A stretch of DNA of 64,000 bases, from contig CM043962.1 of the NCBI GenBank assembly GCA_014529385.2, positions 88,315,180 through 88,379,179 on the forward strand, read 5' to 3'. The DNA comes from Adiantum capillus-veneris (lineage: Eukaryota; Streptophyta; Polypodiopsida; Polypodiales; Pteridaceae). Under the pieces are notes generated by a model. That model saw nothing but the letters and a program-made list of their open reading frames with translations. It was not told where the DNA came from and did not search any database. Positions 37,842 through 47,614 of the stretch are shown here, piece after piece (the first letter of the stretch is position 1; each line of letters begins with the position of its first letter). The position numbers and the translations under genes were made by a program.

Positions 37842-39695
37842 CTATCTCATAATCGGATTTAATCTCATATGTTGCTGCATTCTCTTCGTTAACTCCTCTA
37901 TCAATTGATCAGCTGTCGGCATCAAGGATGCCTGGGCATCTTTCTTGGTAGAGGGTTCGCTTTTAATCGACGAAGAGCCACTAGTTACTGAATCAGTATC
38001 CTCTGACACTTCCCCATATGCTTTGCAGTTATCGACAAGATATAACGCTTCCCTTATAACCTGTTGAAATGTGCTACAGGCTATCAAGTGAAGCTCCTTT
38101 TTCAAGGTTTCATTCCTAAGTCCTTCAACGAAGAGCACAGACAATCTCTCGTCTTGCGGTAATTCTCTCCTCGGGCATCTCTCAATGTATTGCTTGAATC
38201 TCAAGGTTGCTTCCTTCACTTTTTCATTCTCCCTTTGTTTAAAAGTGTATATCTGCGATACAGTATTATGCTTTATACCCCGTTTTGAGAATTCTTCAGC
38301 GAACTCACGCAATACATGTTCAATATTTGGACAAGTTTCAAGGTTTAAAGGTTGAAACCAGGTTAAGGCCATCCCTTCCAAGGTCAGCCCGAATCCCTCG
38401 TATTGAGTGTGGAAATCAGTGATCTGTTCTGCTCTTAAGACTTGCTTGAAGAGTGATACATGGGCATATGGATCCCTCGATCCGCTATACTTCTTTGGCA
38501 TGCACTTCGCTACTTGGGATGGTCTGATCCGTCTATGGTCTACGGTCAATCTCATTTCTCCCATGTCTCGACTCAATCGTTCTCCCGCATCAGGGAGGTC
38601 GTAGGTTGCTCTCGTTGGCTCCCCCGCCCCAAATCTACTACTAGGAGGCAAATGTGATGGGGTGGTTGCAAATGTCGGACCTACAGCCGTATGTGTAGAG
38701 ATAGGAACCGCACTACCTCGATTCGTAGCCATTGATTCTCTGGAATGTAACGTTCCCATGGGGCTTGGCATCGAATAATGAGGTTGACTGAAAGAATCAA
38801 CTACATGAGTCCTCCCTCCGCCTGTGGTTAACGGTTCTGGCACGACAGTTGTAGGGGCTGGTCTTAGAGGGCTTGGAGTGATATAGTACTGGTGAAGTGG
38901 TCCCCCAAAGTACGTATATCCTTCCAATTCTTTTTTATCGATTGTTGCATATCGTCTTCCATACTTGTCTTCGTAAGCTGCAATTTTCGTTTCCGCTCCT
39001 TCTGTGTAGGTGAAGACATAAAGTCTTTTCCGCTCAGTCATCTCTCCGACGTAGGGTTCCTCGCATCTATAATAGAGATCTTGCTCTTCGTTATTATACT
39101 TGTATAACCCCAAGAAGACATTATCCATATTGACTCTCGATGTTTCATTTTCTCGCCTTAATCTCGCATTAGGTAAGCTCATTGTTGGAGCCTTTTCCTC
39201 ATGTTCCTCGTCTATTTTGCCTTTTGTGCCCATCAATCCCCACTTGTCGACAATGTTAGGATTCAGGACTACCAAGTACATGATACCCTCGTCATCTAGG
39301 TACTTGTCTCCGCTATAGCTCACATGCACTACGTCCCTGAACTCACTTGGTCTATCTTCTATTTTCACGTAGTAGTGGTCCATACCATCTTTGTATATCT
39401 TGGCACCTTGCTTGTTGTCATATTGATACTTGATGAACAATAGCTTTAGTGTGGCCGAGGGGTCCGATGGTCCTGCTGACATGTTTTCTCTTCCGTTTAG
39501 TTTTATTTGTCCCAAGTGTTTTGTGAAATACTCGAAAGATCTCTCTAAAGAAGTGTTGGAGATGACTTCTTCAAGGATCGGCTCTAACGGTCGCACTAGG
39601 CCTTGGTTTACACTCTCCTCCGTTGATGCAACACTCGTTTGATCCGCTAAATTTAGGTGTCTGGTGTTGATTTGTTTTCCCGATCTAAAAAACAT
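37842..39695 (-). CDS. Gypsy-1 Gag, 617 codons
   Basis: The longest intact frame in the window, starting MFFRSGKQINTRHLNLADQT. Residues about 60-280 form an unrecognised region (IYKDGMDHYYVKIEDRPSEF, then a Tyr/Glu-rich part). A Ser/Thr/Pro-rich linker follows. Residues about 395-560 are a Retrotrans_gag-type capsid domain: MPKKYSGSRDPYAHVSLFKQ, LEGMALTWFQPLNLETCP and FKQRENEKVKEATLRFKQYI. The C-terminus is a Ser-rich tail ending before the zinc knuckles. The start is the first ATG after the leader, and the MxFRSG opening resembles Gypsy-2 (MHLRSH). It is unusually intact compared with pol. Confidence 0.8.
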   Translation of the reverse strand: MFFRSGKQINTRHLNLADQTSVASTEESVNQGLVRPLEPILEEVISNTSLERSFEYFTKHLGQIKLNGRENMSAGPSDPSATLKLLFIKYQYDNKQGAKIYKDGMDHYYVKIEDRPSEFRDVVHVSYSGDKYLDDEGIMYLVVLNPNIVDKWGLMGTKGKIDEEHEEKAPTMSLPNARLRRENETSRVNMDNVFLGLYKYNNEEQDLYYRCEEPYVGEMTERKRLYVFTYTEGAETKIAAYEDKYGRRYATIDKKELEGYTYFGGPLHQYYITPSPLRPAPTTVVPEPLTTGGGRTHVVDSFSQPHYSMPSPMGTLHSRESMATNRGSAVPISTHTAVGPTFATTPSHLPPSSRFGAGEPTRATYDLPDAGERLSRDMGEMRLTVDHRRIRPSQVAKCMPKKYSGSRDPYAHVSLFKQVLRAEQITDFHTQYEGFGLTLEGMALTWFQPLNLETCPNIEHVLREFAEEFSKRGIKHNTVSQIYTFKQRENEKVKEATLRFKQYIERCPRRELPQDERLSVLFVEGLRNETLKKELHLIACSTFQQVIREALYLVDNCKAYGEVSEDTDSVTSGSSSIKSEPSTKKDAQASLMPTADQLIEELTKRMQQHMRLNPIMR

Positions 39696-41270
39696 GAATA
39701 AAGTGGGATTTACTGACTGAATCCAAACCTCTTACTTGGAGATGGAAGGATCTTCCAATTCCTGCAACTGTATGGACTGTTACTTGACCGGTCTCTGCAA
39801 ATGAATACACTGGATGGCTATGAGATCACTGTATCATTCCAATTGTCAGCAGATTCAACACTTCAAAATGATCTCAACACAAATTTGATTGCAGATTAGT
39901 GACAGTATGTCCAATTTGAGTTTTGAAAACTCCTGGTATCTTGTATAACCTAGGTCTATGAGCAGGTAAAAAATGAGCTGGATCTGGGCCAGAGGTACAC
40001 CGATCGCGATTGTAGTTCTAAGCCCAAATCATATGAAACTTCACCAGCTTGTTCACTAGGCTATTTTAAGACTACCTGCTATACATTTTTGTATTTGGAC
40101 TCAAAAAAGTCAAGTTTTTACCATTTCTTGATTGGAAGTGCTTGTTTTTTCCAAATTTATCAGTTTGACTGGATTTTGATGTTTGATTTGGGATTTTAGA
40201 GATACCTTGGGTTGTCCTTTGTATAGGCTATCCCTTTGTATGGTTCCTTCCCAGTTTTGATGTGTCTTGGTCTATTGAAAATCAATTTCTAAGCCAGTTT
40301 AGCAATTTTTGACTTGGAATTGTATTCAAATGGTTTGACATGTATTTTGAGGTTTCTGGCTCTAGGTCCTTTAGACTTTTATGTTTGTATACACCTGGGG
40401 ATCCCACATTTGAAACCTGGTCCAAATCTGGCACTTAGGTACACCGATCCCGATCGTACTTCTGAGCCCAAATTAGACCAAATTTGGCATGCTTGTAGAC
40501 ACTGGTGTTTTAAGGCTATCCCCAAAGTCTTTTTGCATTTGGATCACCAAAAGTCAAGGTTGTGCAGTTTCTGGGTCTGTCAGGCTAGTTTTACCCAAGT
40601 GGCCTGATTTCCTTGGTTTTTGATGTTTTTGGGTGTGGTTGCTTTAGACAAAGTTGTTTAGAATCTTATCAGGAAGGCACATATCAAATCTTGTCCAAAT
40701 CTGACACTGAGGTACACCGATCGCGATCGTAGTACCTAGGCCAAATTGATGAAATTTTGTCTGCTCCCTCTAAGAAGTGTTTCCTAGTGTTTTGTGCTAC
40801 CACTTTGTGATTTGAATCAATATCAATCCTGTTTGGTCAGATTTTCAGAATTTCAGAGTCTTATGGCTTTTTGGCCAAAGTTATGGTTTTCTGGTTTCTC
40901 GGCTCTGACTTTTGCCCCAAATCTGACTGAAATGTGATTTACTTATCCTACTCCTAAGTACAGAAATGAAAAAACATAAGAAATTGAATCAAACAAAACA
41001 AACACGACGGATTTTGGGTGAGATTTCAGTACTCAATTGAATTAGAGAAATTGAAGAGAAAAAATGCTTTAACACACTCACTCACAGCTCCCTAAATCTC
41101 CTAAGAGAGGATCTAGCCGGTCCACTGGCTATAGACTCCACTAAGCTGTAACCCCTTGTCTAGCAGCCTAACTGAGGTGTAAAATGGATTTGTGGATTGA
41201 TCTTTTTTAAGGAGTCTAACTGCGCACTCGGTCACTCATCACCTAAGGTGCCAATGTTTGCGGGTCGCTG
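39696..41270. other. Gypsy-1 leader with three GATCGCGATCG motifs
   Basis: Non-coding DNA between gag and the putative LTR. Motif copies lie at 39992-40010, 40438-40457 and 40711-40730; a fourth (41581-41600) is inside the putative LTR. Each sits in a similar setting: AAATCTG...CTGAGGTACACC before, GCCCAAATT after. Copies at about 40442 and 40714 are 272 bp apart, the same spacing as the two leftmost copies at 28.7-28.95 kb, suggesting a ~270-bp repeat unit. Confidence 0.7.
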
Positions 41271-41274
41271 CGAC

Positions 41275-42084
41275 GGACGTTCATAGCATAGCTCTCAAGC
41301 ATCAACATATTTATCAATACAGGGGAAGCAACTCGGATGAGGCATGGGAACTCACTAGGGTGTCAATCCTAATGAAGTGAACTCGAAGAGATGTAACTTA
41401 CTAATTCTACAAGTAAATAAAACGCATTATCGCCAAGTAATCTGCCTATGTCCTCCTACACCGTTCTTCAGTCATCACGCCCGTTTACCATGCAAATCAT
41501 GTCGAAATCGCACGAAACTTGAAGGGAAGCTAAAGGGGGTTATCAGGAACATATCCTATCACTGTCACAGCATTCTGGAGAGGTACAACGATCGCGATCG
41601 TTCATCCCAAAGTCAGCAAAAACAGCGAACAGGTGATCCTAATGGGTCGTTTTAGGGTCCCTAAAGCCTCTCCTTGGGTCAAAACAACATAAATCACGCA
41701 TATAGACACTCAAAACAACGATTTAAGGCCTCACACTTGTAGTTGAAAACCTACACCGAATCTTGAATGATTACACTTGAATGAAAGAGCAAGAGGAGAG
41801 GAACACAACGCAATAAGAAAATCTAAATTTGGATTACCGTAGCTGCAATGGCGAAGATTACAAGTTTGAACAAGAAGGAGTTTTCAAACGTGCGCTGTCT
41901 TCTCCGTTCTCCATTAAAAAGATCTGCCTCAAACTTAAAAAAAATGACCTTTATAGATTAGGTCTTTACAAAATGGGTTGTCCGGCCATAAGCTCCCAAA
42001 CCTCTAACTGGCTCTCTAATATACAATTTCTCCCATAAGAATAATCATACATTCTTGACAATTTCCCAGCTTAGAGATGCTTCT
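41275..42084 (-). mobile_element. putative 5' LTR of Gypsy-1
   Basis: On the minus strand a TGGCACC-type sequence (complement of CACCTAAGGTGCCA, about 41247-41261) follows a ...CA end, as a primer-binding site would follow an LTR. A TATAAAGG box (minus strand, about 41948-41956) lies inside. On its right, Gypsy-2 coding sequence resumes. No second copy was found in the window, so this is provisional. Confidence 0.35.
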
Positions 42085-42960
42085 TTACAAAAGAATTTTA
42101 CAATGGTTTCTCAAAAAAATATGGTCTTTCTGGCAACGGCCGCTTGTTGCTTCGTCTGCCAAACTGCACCTTTTGGGGTGAGTACGCCCACTTTCCCATG
42201 ACTTTAAGTCACTTTCTTCTTGGATGACACTAGGTATGGCTAAGGGTCTATGGACTTGGTGCGGTTGTTGTTGCGTAGAGAACACGGGGTTTGTAATCTG
42301 GATCTACCTAGGTGCTGGTTGTAGATCCCTTTGGGTATCTTCTACCAAACTCCTTAAATGCTTGACTCGCTCAATCTCCTCTGTAGGGTTTGGATAAGTT
42401 CCTATCTTCTTCTTGGATCTTGGCCATTGTGGCTCATGAAGATCTTCCTTGTTGGTTTCTATCTTAGTGGTCATTTTGGTCTCCATGATTTCACCTGAAT
42501 CAGAATCCTCTTCAGCAGTGTCCATATATACGGGGTCGTCACCAGTCCATATGTTGGTCTTTGAATTGGGATCTGACTTCGTTGCTTTTTGCGATCTCTT
42601 CATTTGTGTTTTCTTCTTTTTCTGCGATTGGAAAATCAATGCCGTGTCTCTTTCCTCAAGAATATAATTTTGTTTTGGAGCATCAATCGTGTGAGTACGT
42701 TTACTGATATCACATGTGTACTTTGTGATGGCTCCTCGCTAACCTCAATCAAGTTTAATGGTGTGATCTTTGGTGCATTTGGATTATTTGGACATTGGGC
42801 AATCAAATGATCTATGCCACATCAATTACACATGAGTATCGGCATTGTAGACGTGCTCACTTGATTGATTTGCATTAGTGTGGCGTTCTTTTGTAGCCTA
42901 ATAGGACACTTGGCCACACGATGTGGACCTCCACACTCATAGAATTAAAGAGGTGGTCTC
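42085..42960 (-). pseudogene. Gypsy-2 Gag C-terminal region
   Basis: The minus strand carries CNWCGIDHLIAQC (C-X2-C-X3-H-X4-C) near 42780-42830 and a Lys-rich frame (42639-42304) with EDSDSGEIMETKMTTKIETN. A Gln/His/Pro-containing piece (42285-42085) follows. Stops separate the parts. It continues Gypsy-2 gag to the left, and pol is not present beyond it in this window. Confidence 0.5.
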
Positions 42961-43039
42961 TTAGCAGTGTAATTGATATTTTGGCCTCTTGGCCACTTAC
43001 ACCAAGAGTAGCTACTTGATAGATAGGTTTGACTTGTCC

Positions 43040-43860
43040 CTAATAGTCCTCCATGTAGTATTGTGGACTTTCTTCAAGCGCATCCATCCCATAGGAAATA
43101 TTAGGGTCTATATCTTCATCATAGCCTTCCAAACAAGCAATAGATAACTCACAACCCACTTGATTCACAGAAGTGATTCTCCAATGTGGTGGTTGCGGTC
43201 CTAGCACTGGAGGTGGTAAGGGTGCTGTTTGAACAACATTTTGGGCCCTAGGGACCATGTGTTGTGACGTTTGTAGAGGTGGGGCCGAAATCAATGCAGG
43301 CACTCGAGGTGTGTCTATCCATGATAAGGTTGGTCTATTGGGCATTGCACGCTTAAATACTATGCACTCCTTAGCTGGATGACCATACCTCCCACAGGCA
43401 TTGCAGTTCCCATTGAATTTTACTCTAAAAGTAGGGCATTCACTGGTACTATGCGGTCCATAGCATACTGAGCACCATTGTTGCTCCCTTCTTGGATACA
43501 TATGATTGTTTTTGAGAGCACGATTGTCTCTAAGACTCTCATGAATGGCCTTGGTGAGATCTGCTTTGGCTCCTTAGAAATAGGCTTTAGGGTCATTGGT
43601 TGATGCCCCGATGCTTGAGAGCTAATAGATTTAGGCTCAACATACACTCTTTCTCCTTGAATCACTAAATTATTCTCCGATTGGATTGCATTGGTGGTGA
43701 CTGCTTCCCAAGTGGTGATACCTCTAATGAATAGGCCATTGTAGATATCCTCATGTCGTAATCCCCTAATGAATCTATCAAGCAATTGATTATTATTGAA
43801 GCGCTCATTTAGATTACAATGATAATTGAAATGCTTCAATCGACTAATAATGTCATAATA
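43040..43860 (-). pseudogene. Gypsy-2 Gag: capsid end and two zinc knuckles
   Basis: Frame 43839-43420 reads HCNLNERFNNNQLLDRFIRG, the end of a Retrotrans_gag capsid domain; upstream codons (ENHLGELDIDYYDIISRLKH) extend it toward the insertion at 43912. Frame 43501-43040 has CSVCYGPHSTSEC (C-X2-C-X3-H-X4-C) and CNACGRYGHPAKEC (C-X2-C-X4-H-X4-C), then a Pro-rich tail. The two frames overlap with a shift. Confidence 0.65.
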
Positions 43861-43912
43861 ATCAATATCTAATTCTCCTAAATGATTTTCTCATATTAAA
43901 CTGATCATTTAA

Positions 43913-45438
43913 TGTGGGGAAGTGCCAAGGGAGAAAAAGCTAGAATATTGGTTAAGCTAGCAGACCGGCCACAGTAGGGATCCAAAGGAGGGAAAATAGG
44001 GATCCAAAGGGGGGGCCATCTGCAAAAGAGCCATGTGCAACAATGGGCTAAAAAGACCCTAAGGTTCATCCCATTAAGACTTCCAAAATGCTAAGGTTCC
44101 AAAATTCAAAGGTTGTGTCCAAAGGGTTAAAGCTTAGGGGGAATTGGATGCTTTGTGTGCTCTCCAAAGTCAATGCATATCCCTAAATGGGAGGGGGTGA
44201 GCCCTTCTTCTAGGGGATGAGAGAGAAAGCCACACACACACACACACACACACACAGATGCTCCCTTTACACAAAGGGAATGAGGGACACATGTCAGCTC
44301 CCTAGGCCAGATGCCCACAAGGTGTGCCCAGTTTCTATTGGATGACCCTTGAAGTGGACCAATGAGAATTAAGCTAGAGTAAATCTAGTTTAATTAATTT
44401 AAAAACATTTAATAAAAGAAACCAATGAGAATTAAGTCTCCTAGAAGACTATTGGGCAGTGTCCCAAGGGGTCCAATGAGCATTCAGGAGCCCAATGGCT
44501 TGCCTGATTCCTATTGGCCAGGAGGCAAAGGGGTCCAATGAGAGTTTAGTTTAATTATTTAATTACCTAAATCTCTCACAAAAGGGGAAAGGGGGACACA
44601 TGTCAGAAGGCTATCACTTATGCTGCTTAATTGTCATTGGCTTGACTTGGGGAGAGCCAATGAGGGCTTAACAAGAGCAAATAGCAAGAGGGCTCGCCCC
44701 AGAGAGAGAGGGGGCTGATTTTTGCAAGGCATTATCACACACACACTCACACAATCTCATGTGTGAAGAAAGAGAAGACTATCTCTTCCCAAGCTTTAAT
44801 GGAGAGCTCATCACCTACTCCAAGCTTGTCAGATAGAAGCCTACATCAACACACTCTTGGTATGTGGATGCAAATCCAACCAAGAGCCAAGCTTCAATGC
44901 ATGCTCATCTCCTCTACCAAGCTAATTACTAAGCTAAGCTATGCTAATATGAGTGATTATGTGAGGAGATGTACATCTTTCTCATAAGATACTCCTTCTT
45001 CCTCTCAATCTACTCTCATACCCTGCTAGCTCTCACCATCTTCGAAGGTGTGTGAGGTCTTGGGTCTGAGAACAGGGATAATTCAAGTTGTGTTTGCTAA
45101 GTGTTTTGCTTAGTGCATGAAGTTTTCATCTTCATTGCACTAGCTAGTCTTGAAGGAACACAAAGAATTGTATTGTACAATGTCTCTCTTGATGGGAGAA
45201 ACCATAATACAAAGCCTTTTGGGGGGGGGACCGGCTCCATGCAAATCCGGTCCTCAAATTTTGTCATTAGCTTAATTTCTCTCTCTTTTGAAAGTATTGT
45301 CGATGATATCTAACTAGGTGTTATGCTTTTTGTTGCTCTCTCCACCCAAGCACTCTTGTAATTCTCATTAGGAATCTATTCTAATGAAATGCCCACTATT
45401 TTCATGCTCATTTCCGCTACACACAAGTTATTAGGCCA
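43913..45438. mobile_element. solo-LTR-like insertion in Gypsy-2 gag (1526 bp)
   Basis: Begins TGTGGGGAAGTGCC and ends ATTAGGCCA (TG...CA), flanked by TTAA on both sides (43909-43912 and 45439-45442). It splits gag between the RDFICNI and ENHLGELD blocks. No internal gag or pol is present, as in a solo LTR. It holds a short (CA)n at about 44231-44256 and a 74-codon frame (44763-44987) of no recognised family. The 4-base duplication is one short of the usual five. Confidence 0.6.
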
Positions 45439-45801
45439 TTAAATGTTACAAATAAAGTCTCTCACCGACTCTCCTTCCTCTCGTTGGGCTTTCTGGAGCT
45501 GAGAGGCTACACCCCAAAGCACTCCCTCTTGTATGTATTCTTTTAAGAATAGTCTCCTAAGAGTAGGGTAAATCATTTTTTCTTCCACCCTTAGGATTCT
45601 AAACCAATCCCCAGCCTTCCCGCTTAAGGTTAGGCTTAAAGCATTACTCTTATGCAGGTCGTTGTGTTCTCCTAGAGAATCGCATATTTGTTCAAACACT
45701 TTGATATGCTTTCTCACATCCCCGTCTCCACTAAATTTTTGTGTGAGCTTGGCTATTTGTACTACCTTACTTCTAGGTTCTCTATTAGGTGTCTTATGCA
45801 T
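45439..45801 (-). pseudogene. Gypsy-2 Gag capsid domain (Retrotrans_gag)
   Basis: Reads VQIAKLTQKFSGDGDVRKHI, then LSGKAGDWFRILRVEEKM and EYIQEGVLWGVASQLQKAQR, the typical Trp-containing core of LTR-element capsid domains. It is cut by the insertion that begins just beyond RDFICNI. Residue pattern differs from the Gypsy-1 capsid, so the two elements are different families. Confidence 0.75.
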
Positions 45802-45805
45802 ATTC

Positions 45806-46797
45806 TTAGCAATAGATCAATCGATAGCTTGAGAAAATGTCCAAGTCACCTAAGTGAGCAGGAACCATGAGTGGAGGTGCTCTAGAGACTACATGTGGAG
45901 TAGGTATTGGAATTGGGCTTGGCGCATAGGAAGCCCTTGGGTTCCACGTTTGGTACAGTGTTGTGCCATGTGGCGGTCCAAAGCTCATATGTGTGGCCCT
46001 AGGCATAGCAGACGTCGGATGTGACATACTAATGCTAGCCGGTATGTTTCCCATGGAAATAAGAGCTTGGGTGTTGTGGTTGTGGAGCATAGGTTGCTGA
46101 AACAATGGGTGGGGTAGGGGATACATGAGTGCGATGACCCATATGTGTATACGATTGGTATAGACTTGTAGTATTGTTGCAGGCATTGAGCTACCATGTA
46201 GTGGTGCTTTACTAACAAATGAGGTCCATGGCGTGTTTCTTGGCATGCCCATCATTGGGTAGGCATGGTAGCCGTGGTGTCATCAAGGGAAAGATGAGCT
46301 AGACTTGGAAAGGTAAAGCTATCACTTGTGGGCTCAGATTGCACTGAGACCCCTGGAAAAACAACATATGGGGGATCCATCGGACTTACCGAGGAAGTCT
46401 CCATTTGAGATAAGGTTGGTTGTTTAGCCTTCCCTGTATCCAAGAATCTCATGAGACCCGTTGAAGGCATGTGGATCCCCTTGTTCTGTCTCTCTAGCTC
46501 AATGACTGTATGGATGACCTCACAAACTCTTTGTTGTTGATCCTCCACACTAGTAGCACCCATTGTGGATTGTAGAACATCTAACCAACCCACATGATAG
46601 GTGTGACCTGTGTATAGGTCGGTTAGAGTTTTTGTTTGTAGTTCGTACTCCCAGTTCTCATTTAAGAACGCTTCATCTAGGATTGAGGTGCTAGGGGTGT
46701 CCTTTGAACTGGATGCAATGTGGCTCTCTATGGGTTGACCCTTAGTGGTCGCTAATTCAGGAGCACTTGATTGCTCTCCTAGCAATGATATTGACAT
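45806..46797 (-). pseudogene. Gypsy-2 Gag N-terminal and Pro-rich linker
   Basis: Frame 46797-46252 reads WEYELQTKTLTDLYTGHTYH and QRVCEVIHTVIELERQNKGI. It continues in frame from the upstream ORF through a single TGA (46822-46824). A one-base shift near 46255 leads to a Pro/His/Met-rich stretch (46255-45806), a flexible linker before the capsid domain. Confidence 0.55.
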
Positions 46798-46821
46798 AGG
46801 AGCTTTTGCTTTTAACTCTCT

Positions 46822-47373
46822 TCATTGCTCTGCCTTGCATAAGCTCTCGATTTCCTTTTTCCTAGCCGCAATGATATACCGCTCAACTTCTTGTACTTCG
46901 GCAAGGCTTCTACCATCATGTAATATAACCTCGGAGGGAAATAGCTTTGAAGAGTCAGGGGGTGCGGTGAATGGAGTATTCACGTGCACACTCTCTAAGA
47001 GCATGGAGTCTACGTTGGTCATGAATGGTGACTTTACTTCCCCACCCCTCTCATTTACATCATTACCTCCATGTTCGGAGCGAGTGGCTCTACTAAAGGT
47101 TTCCTTCAGGCGTCTAAGCATGCTCGGCCCAGACCATGGACCCATGGCATGCATGTCTTGGCTTGAGCTATCGGGATTAGGCATTGGGTAACCCTCCATA
47201 ATGTTGTAGTCAAAGGAAGAGTCACTAAACGCTATATGCGGGTCTTGAGTGGTACTACCTTGGGTTCCCATCGAGGGCCCAGAACCTAAAGTAGGTGGGT
47301 ATTGAGAACTCACGTAAGTCAAAATGCTCGCTAGTTGCTTGACCTCTAGCACACAATGAGAGCGCAGATGCAT
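46822..47373 (-). pseudogene. Gypsy-2 Gag start
   Basis: Starts MHLRSHCVLEVKQLASILTY, comparable to the MFFRSGKQ start of Gypsy-1 Gag. The copia element is inserted 31 bases upstream of this ATG. The frame continues with EVQEVERYIIAARKKEIESL to a TGA at 46822-46824 that looks like a CGA-to-TGA change, then stays open in the same frame. Confidence 0.6.
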
Positions 47374-47403
47374 GTGCCTTTGGCACCCTACAAGCGTCGG
47401 CGA

Positions 47404-47408
47404 ATAAC
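47404..47408. repeat. target-site duplication ATAAC (left)
   Basis: ATAAC directly precedes the copia 5' LTR and recurs at 55685-55689 directly after the 3' LTR. Confidence 0.9.
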
Positions 47409-47600
47409 TGTTGGGGTATAAAGCCCAATGTGGTCGCCCAGGTAAGTGGGCGGGCCGCCAGGTATGTACACATATTCTTTTGTAAAAACCTAATAAGAAC
47501 TCACTATGCTCTACACATTACAGTAGAGCGAGTTCACCATATCATCGTGCTCTTCTTCTCGCACTCTCTCTCGCGTCGCACTTCCGCTCGTACTCCTTCA
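47409..47600 (+). mobile_element. copia 5' LTR (192 bp)
   Basis: Starts TGTTGGGGTATAAAGCCC and ends GCTCGTACTCCTTCA. A TATAAA lies at its very start. It is identical to 55493-55684 except at three sites, where this copy has C, C and G and the 3' copy has T, T and A. Confidence 0.95.
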
Positions 47601-47602
47601 AC

Positions 47603-47614
47603 TGGTATCAGAGC
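47603..47614 (+). other. primer-binding site (initiator-Met tRNA)
   Basis: TGGTATCAGAGC, two bases after the LTR, matches the complement of the plant initiator-Met tRNA 3' end and continues with partial match. It primes minus-strand DNA synthesis. Confidence 0.93.

Larger units (their letters stand above)
27877..42084 (-). mobile_element. Gypsy-1: large degenerate Ty3/gypsy retroelement with extra 3' ORFs
   Basis: On the minus strand the order is putative LTR and leader, gag, zinc knuckles, protease, RT, RNase H, H2C2 domains and integrase C-terminus, then extra ORFs. The PR-RT-RH-IN order is that of Ty3/gypsy. Many stops and frameshifts and a missing integrase core make it non-autonomous. 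A left (3') LTR matching 41275-42084 was not found, so the left border is set at the last associated ORF and is uncertain. Confidence 0.7.

Noticed and set aside
27877-42084. A complete pair of LTRs for Gypsy-1
   Set aside because: The candidate right LTR (41275-42084) has no matching copy on the left that I can find; the two motif blocks share motifs but are not LTR-level similar.
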